In this document: in pieces, positions 1-9,450 of the stretch | Layout of the letters: each line of letters starts with the position of its first letter | Position numbering within the stretch: position 1 is the first letter of the stretch | From: Promethearchaeia archaeon | GTDB lineage: Archaea; Asgardarchaeota; Lokiarchaeia; Sigyniarchaeales; SOKP01 | Assembly (NCBI GenBank): GCA_029856155.1 | Contig: JAHQWL010000088.1 | Location: forward strand, 25,459 to 89,458 | Length of the DNA: 64,000 bases | Direction: 5' to 3' | Notes under the pieces: model-generated | The model's database searches: none | What the model saw: only the letters and a program-made list of their open reading frames with translations | Told to the model about the DNA's origin: nothing | Made by a program: the position numbers and the translations under genes

Positions 1-1
1 T

Positions 2-859
2 ATGGTGATATCCGATGATTCATTTAACTCAATAGTAACAGGTATTCAACAAGGAAGGGGGATATTCGCAAGAATCCGAGCTGTAGTATTTTTCTATATT
101 GTTATTAATGTATTTGAAGGTATTGTCCAATTTATATTAGCTATTATACTAGATTTGCCTTATTTCTTAGATGAAGCTTTCTATTATCAATGGGTTTTTC
201 TTTCAATAACTTTACATATATTTCCAGGATTAATTCTTACATTTGATACTACTTCAAAAGACATAATGAAAGAAAAGCCGCGAGATTCAGAAGAAATCCT
301 TTCAAAAAATACTTTTAATCTATTATTTATATTTGGTATTTTACTTGCTATAAGTATGGTGATAGTGTATTTCATAACAATTACAGGCTTATATCCTGTT
401 TTTCCTGAAAATATAGTTCCAGGATATCTATATTTTGATGAATCACTATTACCTCCCGAGATATATAATATTCCAGAAGTTGCATTAGCCGACGTTTTAG
501 AAAAAATAAATGTAATCAGAACTATTGGAAAAACCTTAACAATGATGATGTGCACTCTATTTTTCTGTGAATCTTTTCTTGTATATCAGATTAGAAGGCC
601 AAATAAATCTTTGATAAAGAGTCTTATTGAAGATCGAAATAAATTTATGTTTCTTCTAATTGGACTTTTATTCTTTGTTTTCATTGCTCTAATATATATT
701 CCTGGAGTACAAGTTTTCTTAGCTTCTGCAGGACTCAATTTTATGTTCATGTTTCTAACAGGATTAGATTGGCTGGTATGTTTCTTAATCTCTTTAGTCT
801 GCATCGTATCGTTTGAGATTGTAAAGTTTGTGGCGCGTAAAAAAGATATTACGTTTTAA
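2..859 (+). CDS. P-type cation-transporting ATPase, C-terminal part (5' truncated by window edge)
   Basis: This is the C-terminal membrane half of a P-type cation ATPase; the catalytic P and N domains lie before the window. The first residues (MVISDDSFNSIV, then QQGRGIFARIR) match the hinge after the TGDG region that leads into transmembrane helix M5. About six hydrophobic helices follow, at roughly residues 28-48, 58-75, 98-120, 175-195, 212-235 and 248-275, as expected for M5-M10 (Cation_ATPase_C). The first ATG is internal, so it is not the true start. The transported ion cannot be read from this part; the family includes Ca2+, Na+/K+ and H+ pumps. A 79-base AT-rich gap separates it from the next gene. 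Confidence 0.85.
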   Translation: MVISDDSFNSIVTGIQQGRGIFARIRAVVFFYIVINVFEGIVQFILAIILDLPYFLDEAFYYQWVFLSITLHIFPGLILTFDTTSKDIMKEKPRDSEEILSKNTFNLLFIFGILLAISMVIVYFITITGLYPVFPENIVPGYLYFDESLLPPEIYNIPEVALADVLEKINVIRTIGKTLTMMMCTLFFCESFLVYQIRRPNKSLIKSLIEDRNKFMFLLIGLLFFVFIALIYIPGVQVFLASAGLNFMFMFLTGLDWLVCFLISLVCIVSFEIVKFVARKKDITF

Positions 860-938
860 AATCATCTTTTTTCTTTTATTTTTCTTAAATTTGATAATAA
901 AGGATACTTTTTTATTATAAACTTGATTTTTTTCTTTT

Positions 939-1484
939 ATGTTAAGAGGGAAAAGAATCAAATTAGGTCCTATTAAAAGAGAATATATTGATTCATTTCT
1001 AAAATGGTTTAATGATCCCGAAATTACTCAATATCTTATAATCTATCGTCCAATGACTAGGATGGCTGAAGAAGAATGGATGGAAACATTAAAAGAACGT
1101 GAGGATACTATTCATTTTTCTATTGTTATTCCAAATGAAGATGGATCAGAGATTCTTATAGGTAATTGTGGAATTCATAAAATAGATTGGAAAAATCGAG
1201 TAGGAGAACTTGGAATAGTAATTGGAGAAAAAGAGTATCAAAATGAAGGATTTGGTACTGAAGCAATAGAAATATTATTAGAATATAGCTTTAACACGGT
1301 GAACCTAAACAGAATCGAATTGCTTGTCTATGATTACAATGTTAGAGCCATGAAAGCATATAAAAAAGTAGGATTTATTGAAGAAGGGCGAAAGCGGCAA
1401 TTTATGTGGTATAAGGGAGCTTATCATGATGCGATAATGATGGGAATATTAGCTGAAGAATGGGTAAAGAAAAATAAAAAATAA
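939..1484 (+). CDS. GNAT-family N-acetyltransferase (RimJ/RimL-like)
   Basis: The 181-residue protein has the GNAT_3 layout of RimJ/RimL-type enzymes, which transfer acetyl from acetyl-CoA to an amino group on a protein terminus or small molecule. It opens with GKRIKLGPIKREYIDSFLKW, has the acetyl-CoA loop motif around residues 100-110 (EYQNEGFGTEA), and ends with the late-strand signature NVRAMKAYKKVGF followed by an EEGR turn. No signal peptide or membrane segment is visible, so it should be cytosolic. It converges on the next gene with one base between stop codons. The substrate cannot be told from sequence. Confidence 0.85.
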   Translation: MLRGKRIKLGPIKREYIDSFLKWFNDPEITQYLIIYRPMTRMAEEEWMETLKEREDTIHFSIVIPNEDGSEILIGNCGIHKIDWKNRVGELGIVIGEKEYQNEGFGTEAIEILLEYSFNTVNLNRIELLVYDYNVRAMKAYKKVGFIEEGRKRQFMWYKGAYHDAIMMGILAEEWVKKNKK

Positions 1485-1485
1485 T

Positions 1486-2541
1486 TTATTCTAATTCCTT
1501 AAAGTATGGGATTATCTTATCTCGAAATATTTCATAGACTTTATTTGTATCGGGACCTCTATTCATTAAACTCATATGTGTTGCTCCGGCTTGTTTATAT
1601 TTTTCTATACTTGAAATGACATCATCGATTGTGCCTAAACAATTAGTATCTTGCAGAATTGTTTCAGGCAATTTATCCAGATTCTCTAAGTAATCCATTG
1701 AATTCATACTATTCATTTCAAAATCATGAACATTAAAATCTTCTGGTAAATCTAAGTTAGGATATGCTTCGTTCGTAATGAAGGAATTTAATAGATAGGA
1801 AGATTTAAAGAATTCACATCTTTTTATAGCATTCTCGGGATCCTCATTATCAATGGCTACAAAGCAATCATAAACATAATCAATCTCAGTAGGATCTCTG
1901 CCAGCTGCTTTTGCTGCATCAAAAACCTCTTTTTGTTTCTCCTTATAGAGCCATGGCGGTTGATAAAGTGGATACCACCCATCTGCTAATTCTCCAGTTA
2001 TTTGACGAGTTTTTGGTCCATTGCCAGCAATATAAATTGGTGGACTTTTCTGAATTGGTTTTATTTGAATATAGGCTTTTTTTATTTCTCCCCAGAATTC
2101 ACTGTTTCTATTAACTTTTTTCTTGGTCCAAAATTCCCTCAATAAGATAATATACTCTCGTAATTTTGAAACAGATTTGTTTCTATCTAAACCATACATG
2201 TCAATATTCATTGCCTCTCCTGCTCCAAGCCCAATCATACCTCTCCCATTAGAGATCTGGTCTAATGTAGCTACTTTATGAGCCATTAATGCTGGATGAA
2301 AGCGATGACAATCAGAGACACCAGTGCATAATTTAATTTTTTTTGTTATCATCGCTAAGGATGTTAAAAAGCAATAGGCATCATAGCATGTTCCTGGACC
2401 TGGAGGTAACATTATTGTATGATCTGCATAAAAAACACCAAAAAACCCACACTCTTCAGCCTTTTTTGTTCCTTCGAACATATATTCAAGACGAGGCGTT
2501 GGTACAGGGATATGGAAACTAAACTTCATTATTCTAATCAT
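1486..2541 (-). CDS. LLM class flavin/F420-dependent oxidoreductase
   Basis: A 351-residue luciferase-like monooxygenase-family protein. The N-terminal strand MKFSFHIPVPTP, the GRGMIGLGAGEAMNI motif near residue 100 and the PIYIAGNGPKT segment near residue 170 are hallmarks of the F420-dependent branch (mer- and F420-glucose-6-phosphate-dehydrogenase-like). These enzymes move hydride between F420H2 or FMNH2 and a small substrate in a TIM barrel. It is divergent from, and distantly paralogous to, the two LLM genes on the other strand, with about 150 bases between starts. Two starts are possible: ATG at 2541, or ATG at 2529, which begins directly at MKFSF and sits 13 bases after a GAGGAG. Substrate unknown. 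Confidence 0.85.
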   Translation of the reverse strand: MIRIMKFSFHIPVPTPRLEYMFEGTKKAEECGFFGVFYADHTIMLPPGPGTCYDAYCFLTSLAMITKKIKLCTGVSDCHRFHPALMAHKVATLDQISNGRGMIGLGAGEAMNIDMYGLDRNKSVSKLREYIILLREFWTKKKVNRNSEFWGEIKKAYIQIKPIQKSPPIYIAGNGPKTRQITGELADGWYPLYQPPWLYKEKQKEVFDAAKAAGRDPTEIDYVYDCFVAIDNEDPENAIKRCEFFKSSYLLNSFITNEAYPNLDLPEDFNVHDFEMNSMNSMDYLENLDKLPETILQDTNCLGTIDDVISSIEKYKQAGATHMSLMNRGPDTNKVYEIFRDKIIPYFKELE

Positions 2542-2692
2542 ACTCCTCTAGTATTGTTTAATCTTTTTTTGAACATTATTTATCAAAATTTGTATTTTTA
2601 TTCAAATCTTTTGATAAATTTTAAAATCCAAGAGATTTATAAAATTTTTAGAATTTCTTTAACATAATAAGAAAATATATAGAAGTGATAAA

Positions 2693-3814
2693 ATGGATAT
2701 TGATATAAAATTCGGGACAGAGGGTACATTTATCCCTCCTTTTGATAGGGGTATTGAAACCATAAAGAGAATCGAGAATAGTGGTTATGATTCAGTATGG
2801 TTTGCAGATCATTTAATGGGGTGGATTCCAGAATCAATTTGGACTCCAGACCTTATTGAAATGTCAACAATTCAGAATAGTCCACATGATTTTTACGATG
2901 TTTTTTCTGTAATGTCAGTGGCAGCTTGGAACACTAAAAATGTTAAATTGGGTACGAGTGTTACAGAGACTTTTAGGAGACATCCAGCTGTGCTAGCCCA
3001 AACCTTTTTAACGTTGGATCATATATCAAAAGGGCGATCAATTCTCGGCATCGGTACCGGTGAAGGGGAAAATATCATTCCATATGGTATAAAATGGGAG
3101 AAACCTGTTAGCAGATTGGAAGAGGCAATAAAAATAATAAAACTCCTTTGGGAAAATGAAGGAAAAGTCAGTTTTGATGGGAACTTTTGGAAATTAAAAA
3201 ATGCTGTCCTTTCTATAAAACCCTATGAAGAAAAAAAATATCCTCCGATATGGATCGCAGCACATGGCCCTAAAATGTGTGAATTGACGGGGAGATTAGG
3301 AGATGGTTGGATACCGTCCAACTTTAATCCTAAAACATATAAAGAAAAGCTTGATATTATTCAAAATTCAGCAAAAAAAGCAGGACGTAGTCCAGAAGAT
3401 ATTACACCCGGTTTATGGTGCAATTTAATTATTGATGAAGATCATAATGAATGTGATAAACTATTAGAATCCGCTTATGTAAAAAACTATAGTTTAATTC
3501 AATCAAATGAATATTTTGAAAAATTTGGTATTTCACATCCATTCGGCAAAGATTTTTACGGCCTTCTTGACTATATCCCTACAAACTATGACCGAGAAAC
3601 TATGCTTGAAGCTTTTAGTAAGATACCAGCAAAATTGTGCGATGAAAGTTTTTTACATGGCACACCAGATGAGATTATATCTAAAATTGAAGACTATGCC
3701 AAAGCTGGTTTGAAACATATTGTTCTTTATAATATTACCTATAATTGCGATATTACTAAAATAAAAAGTTCATTTGGATGTGTAAAGAAAATATTACAAT
3801 ATTTCAAGGGTTAA
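2693..3814 (+). CDS. LLM class F420-dependent oxidoreductase, tandem copy 1
   Basis: A 373-residue LLM-family TIM-barrel oxidoreductase. It shows the FAD-type strand DSVWFADHLMGW (residues 33-44), the GRSILGIGTGEGENI motif, and the IWIAAHGPKM segment typical of F420-dependent dehydrogenases such as F420-dependent glucose-6-phosphate dehydrogenase. The start ATG follows AGTGAT at a spacing of four bases. The next gene is a clear tandem paralogue sharing whole motifs (LGTSVTETFRRHPAVLAQT in both), so this is a recent local duplication. The insert from about residue 250 to 320 is shared only between the two copies and probably shapes the substrate pocket. Substrate unknown. Confidence 0.88.
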   Translation: MDIDIKFGTEGTFIPPFDRGIETIKRIENSGYDSVWFADHLMGWIPESIWTPDLIEMSTIQNSPHDFYDVFSVMSVAAWNTKNVKLGTSVTETFRRHPAVLAQTFLTLDHISKGRSILGIGTGEGENIIPYGIKWEKPVSRLEEAIKIIKLLWENEGKVSFDGNFWKLKNAVLSIKPYEEKKYPPIWIAAHGPKMCELTGRLGDGWIPSNFNPKTYKEKLDIIQNSAKKAGRSPEDITPGLWCNLIIDEDHNECDKLLESAYVKNYSLIQSNEYFEKFGISHPFGKDFYGLLDYIPTNYDRETMLEAFSKIPAKLCDESFLHGTPDEIISKIEDYAKAGLKHIVLYNITYNCDITKIKSSFGCVKKILQYFKG

Positions 3815-3890
3815 ACTCTATGAAAAACTTTTTTCCAAATTAAATAATGTTTTTCCTATTGTTTTATTTATAATTTATAAGTGAGCAATT

Positions 3891-5024
3891 ATGGATATTT
3901 CAGAAATAAAAATAGGAACTGAAAGTAGCATTTTTGGACCAGTTGATAAGGGAATTACTCAAATAAAAAGGTTAGAGGAAATTGGTTTTGATTCTGTTTG
4001 GATGGCAGATCATTTAATGGGTTGGACCCCTGAATCAATATGGACTCCGGATCTTATTAAAGTAGCAGCGGTTCAACAAGATCCTCACATTTTTCATGAG
4101 GTATATTCTATATTAGCTGTTGTTGCATGGATTACAAATAAAATATTGTTGGGAACAAGTGTCACCGAGACATTCCGAAGGCATCCAGCAGTATTGGCAC
4201 AAACCTTGATAACTCAAGATAATATATCTAAAGGTCGAGTTATTTTAGGAATTGGTACTGGAGAAGGAGAAAATATTGTTCCTTATGGGATAAAATGGGA
4301 TAAGCCCGTAAGTAGGCTAGAAGAATCAATAAATATAATTAAACTCCTTTGGGAAAGTGATAAAAAAGTAAATTATAACGGAGAATTTTGGAAGCTTAAG
4401 GATGCTGTTCTAACCGCAAAACCATTTAAAAAAAATAAATATCCTCCTATTTGGATTGCTGCACATGGACCTAAAATGCTAAATTTAACTGGACGATTGG
4501 GTGATGGATGGTTACCCGCATATTCGGACCCTCAAGCTTATAAATATAGATTAAATCATATTCACAATGCAGCTAAAAAAGCTGGAAGAGATATTGATGA
4601 GATTACACCTGGTTTGTATTCATATCTAATTATAGATGAGGATCATAACGCATGTGATGATTTAATTGGGAGTCCTTATGTTAAAAACATGTTGTTAACA
4701 TTTCCGAATTCTGTTTATAAAGAATATGGAACAAAACATCCATTAGGCGAAGATTTTTATGGATTAATTGATTACATTCCCACGAAATACGATCGAGAAA
4801 CAATACTAGAAGCTATTAATAAAATTCCTCAAAAAATGTGTGATGATCATATCTTGCACGGGACACCTGATGATATTATTGGAAAAATTGAAGAATATGC
4901 AAAGGTTGGAATGAAACATATTGTTCTTACTAACTTAACCTTTGTAAATGATTTATCGAAAGTTAAAAGCTCATATTATTATATGCAAAAAGTACTAAAA
5001 TATTTCAAGGATAACAATCCTTAG
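3891..5024 (+). CDS. LLM class F420-dependent oxidoreductase, tandem copy 2
   Basis: A 377-residue paralogue of the gene just upstream, 76 bases away and on the same strand. It keeps DSVWMADHLMGW, the LGTSVTETFRRHPAVLAQT block, GRVILGIGTGEGENI and IWIAAHGPKM, so both copies look active. Differences lie mainly in the 250-320 insert and near the C terminus, consistent with diverged substrates. The AT-rich gap between the copies could carry its own promoter. After this gene comes a 250-base AT-rich stretch in which no gene or structure was recognised. Cofactor (F420 rather than FMN) is inferred from family resemblance only. Confidence 0.88.
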   Translation: MDISEIKIGTESSIFGPVDKGITQIKRLEEIGFDSVWMADHLMGWTPESIWTPDLIKVAAVQQDPHIFHEVYSILAVVAWITNKILLGTSVTETFRRHPAVLAQTLITQDNISKGRVILGIGTGEGENIVPYGIKWDKPVSRLEESINIIKLLWESDKKVNYNGEFWKLKDAVLTAKPFKKNKYPPIWIAAHGPKMLNLTGRLGDGWLPAYSDPQAYKYRLNHIHNAAKKAGRDIDEITPGLYSYLIIDEDHNACDDLIGSPYVKNMLLTFPNSVYKEYGTKHPLGEDFYGLIDYIPTKYDRETILEAINKIPQKMCDDHILHGTPDDIIGKIEEYAKVGMKHIVLTNLTFVNDLSKVKSSYYYMQKVLKYFKDNNP

Positions 5025-5298
5025 AAATCTAAAAGAAAAAAATTTTATTTCATTTTTGCTAAATTTTTATTTTATCTTTAATTTCAATTTTCAAGCAAAA
5101 ATTTTTTACATTTTGAATAAAAATTCAGGTTTCATAAGCACTAATAAAATATTATCTACAAATTTTAATAATTCAATTTCCGATTTATCCCATATAGAAT
5201 AAATAATAATGATTCAAATTTACATATCACTATTACTTAGATAATAGTACCAAAAGATTTACTCAAATATTTGATTTATATTGGAATGTAGAAGAACG

Positions 5299-8200
5299 AT
5301 GACTAAAATTAACAATTATAATATAAAGAAAAATAAAATTGTTTGCATTTTAATTATTTTCCTTACATTACTTATAACTTCTGATGTTAATCGAATAGCT
5401 AGAGATAATCTAAATAAAAAAAATGAATCAGATCTCATAACTACACCTAATAGTGATTTAGATTTAAAATTAAGTGATGAACCTTTAAATGAATATTCTG
5501 GAATAGGAAAAGCTCAAAATATTTCTGAAAGTGGGAATGGGAATTTTCAAAATTACAATTTGGATATAACAAATAACGATAATGCTTCGATACAAGTTCC
5601 AAATTATTGGAAAGCTAATGAAATCATATGTAATATATCCAATATTTATGAATATGATAAATATTGGATAAATGATACATTTGATTCGGGATATGATTCA
5701 GATTTTTGGAAAGGTTACACTAACTCTGAATATGTTTCTTTTGGTTGGCATGAGGCCTCAACTGGAACAAATGATTCAATATATATGAAATTTAGTGAAT
5801 CTGGTGCTTCATGGGTTAATGTAATTGCTAATTGGAATTGTACACTTCCAGTCCCAAAAGAACACATACCATTTGATAATTGGGAAATAATATATAAATA
5901 CCGTGTAATATATACCGATTATACTTGGCTACCTGGTGGAGGTGCTTATAATAGTTTAACTATTGATGTTGATGGTAGATCTCAGGAATTTACTCAACAA
6001 AAGCTTGATACTTTAGATAATGATACCTGGTATACTGGAAATGTTCCTTTGATTCAACCAGAGATATATAATTGGGCCCTTCCTGGCAATATATCATTAA
6101 TATTTGAAATAGGTTATAAAAATTCTTTCATTAATCCAACGGGTTATTTAAAAGTATTTTATGATAATATTACTCTGAAATTATCGACAATCCCAAAACC
6201 CTCTCAAATAAATCTTACTATCAATGATTTGACTAATGGGTATAATGCAAGTGTTAATGATCTTATTGAATTTGGTAAAGGGACAGTAAATTTAAAAAAT
6301 ACTTGGAATGGAGATGAAGGGGGAAAATACCATTATTTTTCGTTTTCCCATAATTCTACTGGTAATTTAGTTATCTATACAGATTTTTATGCAGAAGCTA
6401 CATCCTCTCGAAAAACAAACTCGCTATTGTTGATCGAGGGGAGTGAATTTATGGCTGAAAATAATTCTAAGACACAATGGACAATGTTTTTTACAGTAAC
6501 TCAACCTGGTTCTTATTCTAATGATTATTATTTCAATATTTCTAAACCATTAAATTGGAATATTACTGAGGTAATTGATCCTTATTTAAATAATAAAATA
6601 AATGATACAATAGGGGCAGGGTATGGTAATACAACTTTTACAATTCCTAATAACATAATAACTAATGGTTTATGGAAATTTGTAGCGGAGGCTCCAAATT
6701 ATATAAAAGAAGCAAATTTTTATAAATGGAGTGGTGTTGATTGGATTAAAAACTCTACTTTCCATCATGGAGAAAAATTAAAGATTAATGCTTCAATTAA
6801 TACTGAATTAATTCCAATTACAGAATTAACAAATGGATCTTTACAAATTTTTTATCCCAATGGAACCCTATTTTACGCAGAAAATACTTCTGTAAGTAGT
6901 GGTGGAAGTCTTGAATTTTCAGAAATTATCATAGGGAGAAAAAATGCAAGTGCTGGAAAATATTCAGTATGTATTATTTGGAATGATGATGATGTTAACA
7001 TGACTCAAGTTGGATTCTATAAACTAGAATTTATTGTATACCACCATACAAGTTTAACCGCTATTGACTCCTTTTTCGAACAGACTGCTGGAGAACCTCT
7101 CCTAATAAAAGTGAGATTTAATGATACTGTTCTTAATAAGGCAATTGAATTTGCGACAATCACTTATAAATCAACATTTGGTTCATCTGGAACAATGGCT
7201 TATATAGGTGCTGGAACATATTTTTCTGAAGTAAACACGGATGGTTTGGCACTTGGAGATTATTATTTTTCATTTAATGCCTCAAAACTCTATTATGAGA
7301 ATCAAACTGCTATAAATTTGATCCAATTAAGAATTATCGCCCAACCATTAACTTTGGAAGTGCCGAGTACTATTATTAGTGCGATTGCAAATGATTATGC
7401 TATTTGTCAGATAAATGTTACCGGGGCGATTTCTGAGGCGTTTATTACAGATGGTGTTAATATTAGCACGGATTGGGAAAATCCATATTCTATTGAAGAT
7501 TTTAATAACGGTACATTCGAACTTAACTTTTCTACATATCATTTACCCTCTCAAGGTATTATAGAGACTTTCACAGTTACTATTTTTGCTAATAAGACTG
7601 ATTATGGGAGTACTACTAGCTATATTTCGATACAAGTAACACCGTTAGCCACCACAGCATATTTAAACCAAACTGTTGTTAATGTATTATTAAATCAAGG
7701 TTTTTATTTAAAAGTAAATTATACTATTGCGGGAACGGGTGAATTAATTACCGGAGCAACCTTAAATGTGACATGGGCATCAACTTATACGATTTTTCCT
7801 GTTGCTGATGGTTTTATCGTATATTTTTCTACTAGTGGTCTTTCAATAGATATCTATACAATATTCTTTCAATTAAATCATCCAGAATATCAAACAGCAT
7901 TCGAAAGCATATTTGTAATTATAGAGGAAAATCCAACTTATATCGAAGTATATTTGAATCAACTAGACAGAACAACGGAAAAAACGATAACGATTCAATG
8001 GAATGAGGCTTTAAATATTACTATTTTATATAAAGATTCTTTAACCAATGATTTTATTTCTGGGGCTATAGTATATATGAATGGATCAGGGATTTCAAGA
8101 GTCTTAGATGAAAACGGACAACAATATTATACTATTTTAAGCTCGGGAGTCATGTCTGTTGGAATTCATTTTTTGACGGTTTCAATTGAAAAAGATAATT

Positions 8201-9423
8201 ATATTTTTGTTTCAGAGATTCTTAAAATAGTAGTAGAACAAGTAGTAATTTCTGTTGGGACTATCGATATTGAAAATTCTCTTGATGTTTATGCTGGAAG
8301 TGATCAATTAATTAAAATAAACTTAACGGAACAAAATTCTGGAAATTTAATTCCAAATGCCAATATCTCCTTCTTGTGGAGATTTGATATAGGTGAATTT
8401 GAAAATTTAGGTGATGGTACTTACCAAGTTCAATTAAATATTCCAAGTAGTGCATTGGGAAGTTATAGCGTAGAGCTTATAATATCTGTTGAAGGAGGAT
8501 ACTATAAAACAACAGAATCGTCTTTTCTTATAGTAGTATTACAAGAACAAACTCCAGATAATAGTTATTTAATCTGGGTAATAGCAATAGTGCTATTAAG
8601 TGTAATAGGGGTTCTTGGCGTTTTAATTGCAAGAAGTTATATATTCTTACCGAGGAAAAGAGAAAAGGAACAACAATTTTTAGACAAAATTCAAGTCTTT
8701 AAAGATCTTGAGAATATTCAAGGAATTATGCTTATTCAAAAATTAAGTGGCATGCCATTTTTCACAAAAAGTGTTTCTGAATTTAATTTTGAAGAAAATA
8801 TTCTAATTTCTGGTTTCATTCAAGCAATTACTTTATTTGGTGAACAATCTGTTATAGCTACTTCATTAAAAGAGAAAAAAAAACATCATGAAATATATTC
8901 TGAACATATAATTGAATTGAATTTCAAATTTTTTCATTTGTTGATTTGTGATTATCAGTGTCTAAGAACTCTTCTGATCCTTAAAGATGCATCTTCAGAG
9001 AAATTAAAAAATCAGTTATATATATTAACAGTTGAAATATGCTCTAAGTTTTCAGAAGAAATAGAAGATTATAAAGGAAAAGCTATTGAATTTGAAGAGA
9101 TTATTGAAATTTTAATGAACAAGTTCTTATTTTTATTTTATAATGAGCCTTTTAAGTTAAATCAAGGTGAAGTCTTTATAGAGTCTATGAAAAAGAGTCG
9201 CGAATTAGAATCAATGGAGTCTCGAGTTCTTAATGTAATAATAACTTTAACCAATTATAGTGAAGAAATCACACTAGATAGAATAATTCAAGAAATTGGC
9301 GAGGAAAATATAGATTTAATTTATGGGGGTTTACAATCTTTAATTGAAAATAAATTTATACTTCCTGCCTATTTCAAAAATAACAATTCAAATTCTTCAC
9401 CAAGTAAATCGATAAAGGGTTAA
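5299..9423 (+). CDS. Giant surface protein with Ig-like ectodomain, one C-terminal TM helix and a cytosolic longin-like tail
   Basis: About 1374 residues. A basic N terminus and hydrophobic stretch (IVCILIIFLTLLITS) look like a signal peptide or anchor. Then comes a roughly 1050-residue ectodomain, rich in Asn, Ser and Thr, with many N-x-S/T sequons and repeated beta-sandwich segments of about 90-100 residues ending in patterns like GTYQVQLNIPSSALGSYSVE. A single helix at about residues 1090-1114 (LIWVIAIVLLSVIGVLGVLI) is followed by a basic stop-transfer. The 260-residue tail contains GIMLIQKLSGMPFF and ILISGFIQAITLFGEQS, the same type of longin-like domain as in the 7TM protein at 15257. 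The architecture suggests outside-in signalling or adhesion. An in-frame TTG at 5281 would add six residues. Ligand unknown. Confidence 0.75.
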   Translation: MTKINNYNIKKNKIVCILIIFLTLLITSDVNRIARDNLNKKNESDLITTPNSDLDLKLSDEPLNEYSGIGKAQNISESGNGNFQNYNLDITNNDNASIQVPNYWKANEIICNISNIYEYDKYWINDTFDSGYDSDFWKGYTNSEYVSFGWHEASTGTNDSIYMKFSESGASWVNVIANWNCTLPVPKEHIPFDNWEIIYKYRVIYTDYTWLPGGGAYNSLTIDVDGRSQEFTQQKLDTLDNDTWYTGNVPLIQPEIYNWALPGNISLIFEIGYKNSFINPTGYLKVFYDNITLKLSTIPKPSQINLTINDLTNGYNASVNDLIEFGKGTVNLKNTWNGDEGGKYHYFSFSHNSTGNLVIYTDFYAEATSSRKTNSLLLIEGSEFMAENNSKTQWTMFFTVTQPGSYSNDYYFNISKPLNWNITEVIDPYLNNKINDTIGAGYGNTTFTIPNNIITNGLWKFVAEAPNYIKEANFYKWSGVDWIKNSTFHHGEKLKINASINTELIPITELTNGSLQIFYPNGTLFYAENTSVSSGGSLEFSEIIIGRKNASAGKYSVCIIWNDDDVNMTQVGFYKLEFIVYHHTSLTAIDSFFEQTAGEPLLIKVRFNDTVLNKAIEFATITYKSTFGSSGTMAYIGAGTYFSEVNTDGLALGDYYFSFNASKLYYENQTAINLIQLRIIAQPLTLEVPSTIISAIANDYAICQINVTGAISEAFITDGVNISTDWENPYSIEDFNNGTFELNFSTYHLPSQGIIETFTVTIFANKTDYGSTTSYISIQVTPLATTAYLNQTVVNVLLNQGFYLKVNYTIAGTGELITGATLNVTWASTYTIFPVADGFIVYFSTSGLSIDIYTIFFQLNHPEYQTAFESIFVIIEENPTYIEVYLNQLDRTTEKTITIQWNEALNITILYKDSLTNDFISGAIVYMNGSGISRVLDENGQQYYTILSSGVMSVGIHFLTVSIEKDNYIFVSEILKIVVEQVVISVGTIDIENSLDVYAGSDQLIKINLTEQNSGNLIPNANISFLWRFDIGEFENLGDGTYQVQLNIPSSALGSYSVELIISVEGGYYKTTESSFLIVVLQEQTPDNSYLIWVIAIVLLSVIGVLGVLIARSYIFLPRKREKEQQFLDKIQVFKDLENIQGIMLIQKLSGMPFFTKSVSEFNFEENILISGFIQAITLFGEQSVIATSLKEKKKHHEIYSEHIIELNFKFFHLLICDYQCLRTLLILKDASSEKLKNQLYILTVEICSKFSEEIEDYKGKAIEFEEIIEILMNKFLFLFYNEPFKLNQGEVFIESMKKSRELESMESRVLNVIITLTNYSEEITLDRIIQEIGEENIDLIYGGLQSLIENKFILPAYFKNNNSNSSPSKSIKG

Positions 9424-9450
9424 TTAATTTTTAGTATCTCTAAAATAAAT

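Noticed and set aside
1911..2114. Plus-strand 67-codon frame inside the LLM oxidoreductase gene
   Set aside because: Overlaps a well-supported gene on the other strand and has no recognisable features.
5299..9423. Archaeosortase target call for the giant surface protein
   Set aside because: Its membrane helix is followed by a 260-residue folded domain, so it does not have a C-terminal sorting signal.
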